From NCBI GenBank assembly GCA_004000515.1, contig CP034537.1:6090001-6154000 (forward strand): a stretch of 64,000 nucleotides of DNA, given 5' to 3'. The DNA comes from Pseudomonas poae (GTDB taxonomy: Bacteria > Pseudomonadota > Gammaproteobacteria > Pseudomonadales > Pseudomonadaceae). Both the position numbers and the translations under genes were made by a program. A model generated the notes under the pieces. It was not told the origin of the DNA. It made no database searches and was given only the letters and a program-made list of their open reading frames with translations. Positions 63,801 to 64,000 of the stretch are shown here, piece after piece. The stretch's first letter is position 1, and every line of letters begins with the position of its first letter.

Positions 63801-64000
63801 CTACGCGGTACCTCGCAGGGTCGTATTTGTGATAGATGATGCTGTCTCGTCGGACGAGTTAATCTTGGGTGCCCACTTGCGCCTCATCAAAACAATGGTG
63901 CTGACGGCCCCTAGAAACAGGAAAGTAAAAATAGCGATCATCGGCAATGTATAGCTGTGACCAAAATGTAAAAGCCAACCGGATAAACTAGCGGACACGC
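63801..64000 (-). CDS. C-terminal part of a membrane protein, perhaps an MFS transporter
   Basis: The frame enters from the right edge and ends at TAG 63801-63803. About 65 residues are visible: SGWLLHFGHSYTLPMIAIFT, a hydrophobic helix and the end LMRRKWAPKINSSDE. The pattern (glycine-rich turn, last helix, RRKWAPK tail) is that of major-facilitator C-termini. The main part lies outside the window, so the substrate cannot be told. Confidence 0.5.
   Translation of the reverse strand, partial: VSASLSGWLLHFGHSYTLPMIAIFTFLFLGAVSTIVLMRRKWAPKINSSDETASSITNTTLRGTA

Noticed and set aside
63658-63954. 98-codon plus-strand frame at the right edge
   Set aside because: Antisense to a hydrophobic membrane-protein C-terminus and without a ribosome site.
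1-64000. CRISPR arrays, rRNA or tRNA genes, and insertion sequences
   Set aside because: No regularly spaced repeats, no rRNA or tRNA-like sequence, and no transposase or terminal inverted repeats could be recognised.

Overview
The window is almost certainly from a Pseudomonas of the fluorescens/syringae-putida side of the genus. The conjugation genes are those of the PFGI-1/SPI-7/ICEclc class of integrative and conjugative elements (ICEs), the siderophore genes resemble pyochelin and yersiniabactin genes, and a typical Pseudomonas REP pair lies at 9909-9970. Family names are assigned from memory of the families; no search was run.

Layout. (1) 1-6383: left conjugation block (PilL lipoprotein, TIGR03759 family, lytic transglycosylase, PFL_4695 family, TraD coupling protein, TIGR03747 membrane protein). 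(2) 6384-42785: a cargo island inserted in the transfer operon, holding a complete salicylate-primed thiazoline siderophore system. It has an AraC regulator, two convergent TonB-dependent receptors, an ABC ATPase and permease, two NRPSs (ArCP-Cy-A-PCP-Cy-A-PCP and docking-Cy-A(MT)-PCP-TE), two exporter-type ABC half-transporters, two unrelated reductases, two stand-alone methyltransferases, a cytochrome P450, a VOC protein and pchDCBA. (3) 42786-55764: the rest of the mating-pair formation operon (RAQPRD to TraG), interrupted at 50371-51467 by an HU-like protein, a QslA-like protein and an XRE regulator. (4) 55753-60430: DUF3742, an ArdC-like antirestriction protein, small unknown proteins and the TraI relaxase. 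(5) 60431-64000: a decayed patch, a third TonB-dependent receptor on the minus strand and the 3' end of a membrane protein.

How the siderophore genes should work together: PchA and PchB make salicylate; PchD adenylates it and loads the aryl carrier at the start of NRPS1. Three cyclization modules with Cys-type adenylation domains would add and cyclize three cysteines. One methyltransferase in cis and two related ones in trans, two reductases and a P450 would tailor the rings. A thioesterase with a Cys nucleophile (GYCLGG) releases the chain, and PchC edits mis-primed carriers. The product should be an aryl tris-thiazoline/thiazolidine related to but larger than pyochelin. I do not recognise the exact compound.

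A strong caution: nearly every long gene is broken by one or more single-base indels, about 50 in all. Most are one base too few in a short G, C, T or A run, and restoring that base rebuilds a normal family member. This looks like a sequencing or assembly artefact, not pseudogenization. Gene spans below join the pieces and give the approximate shift positions.
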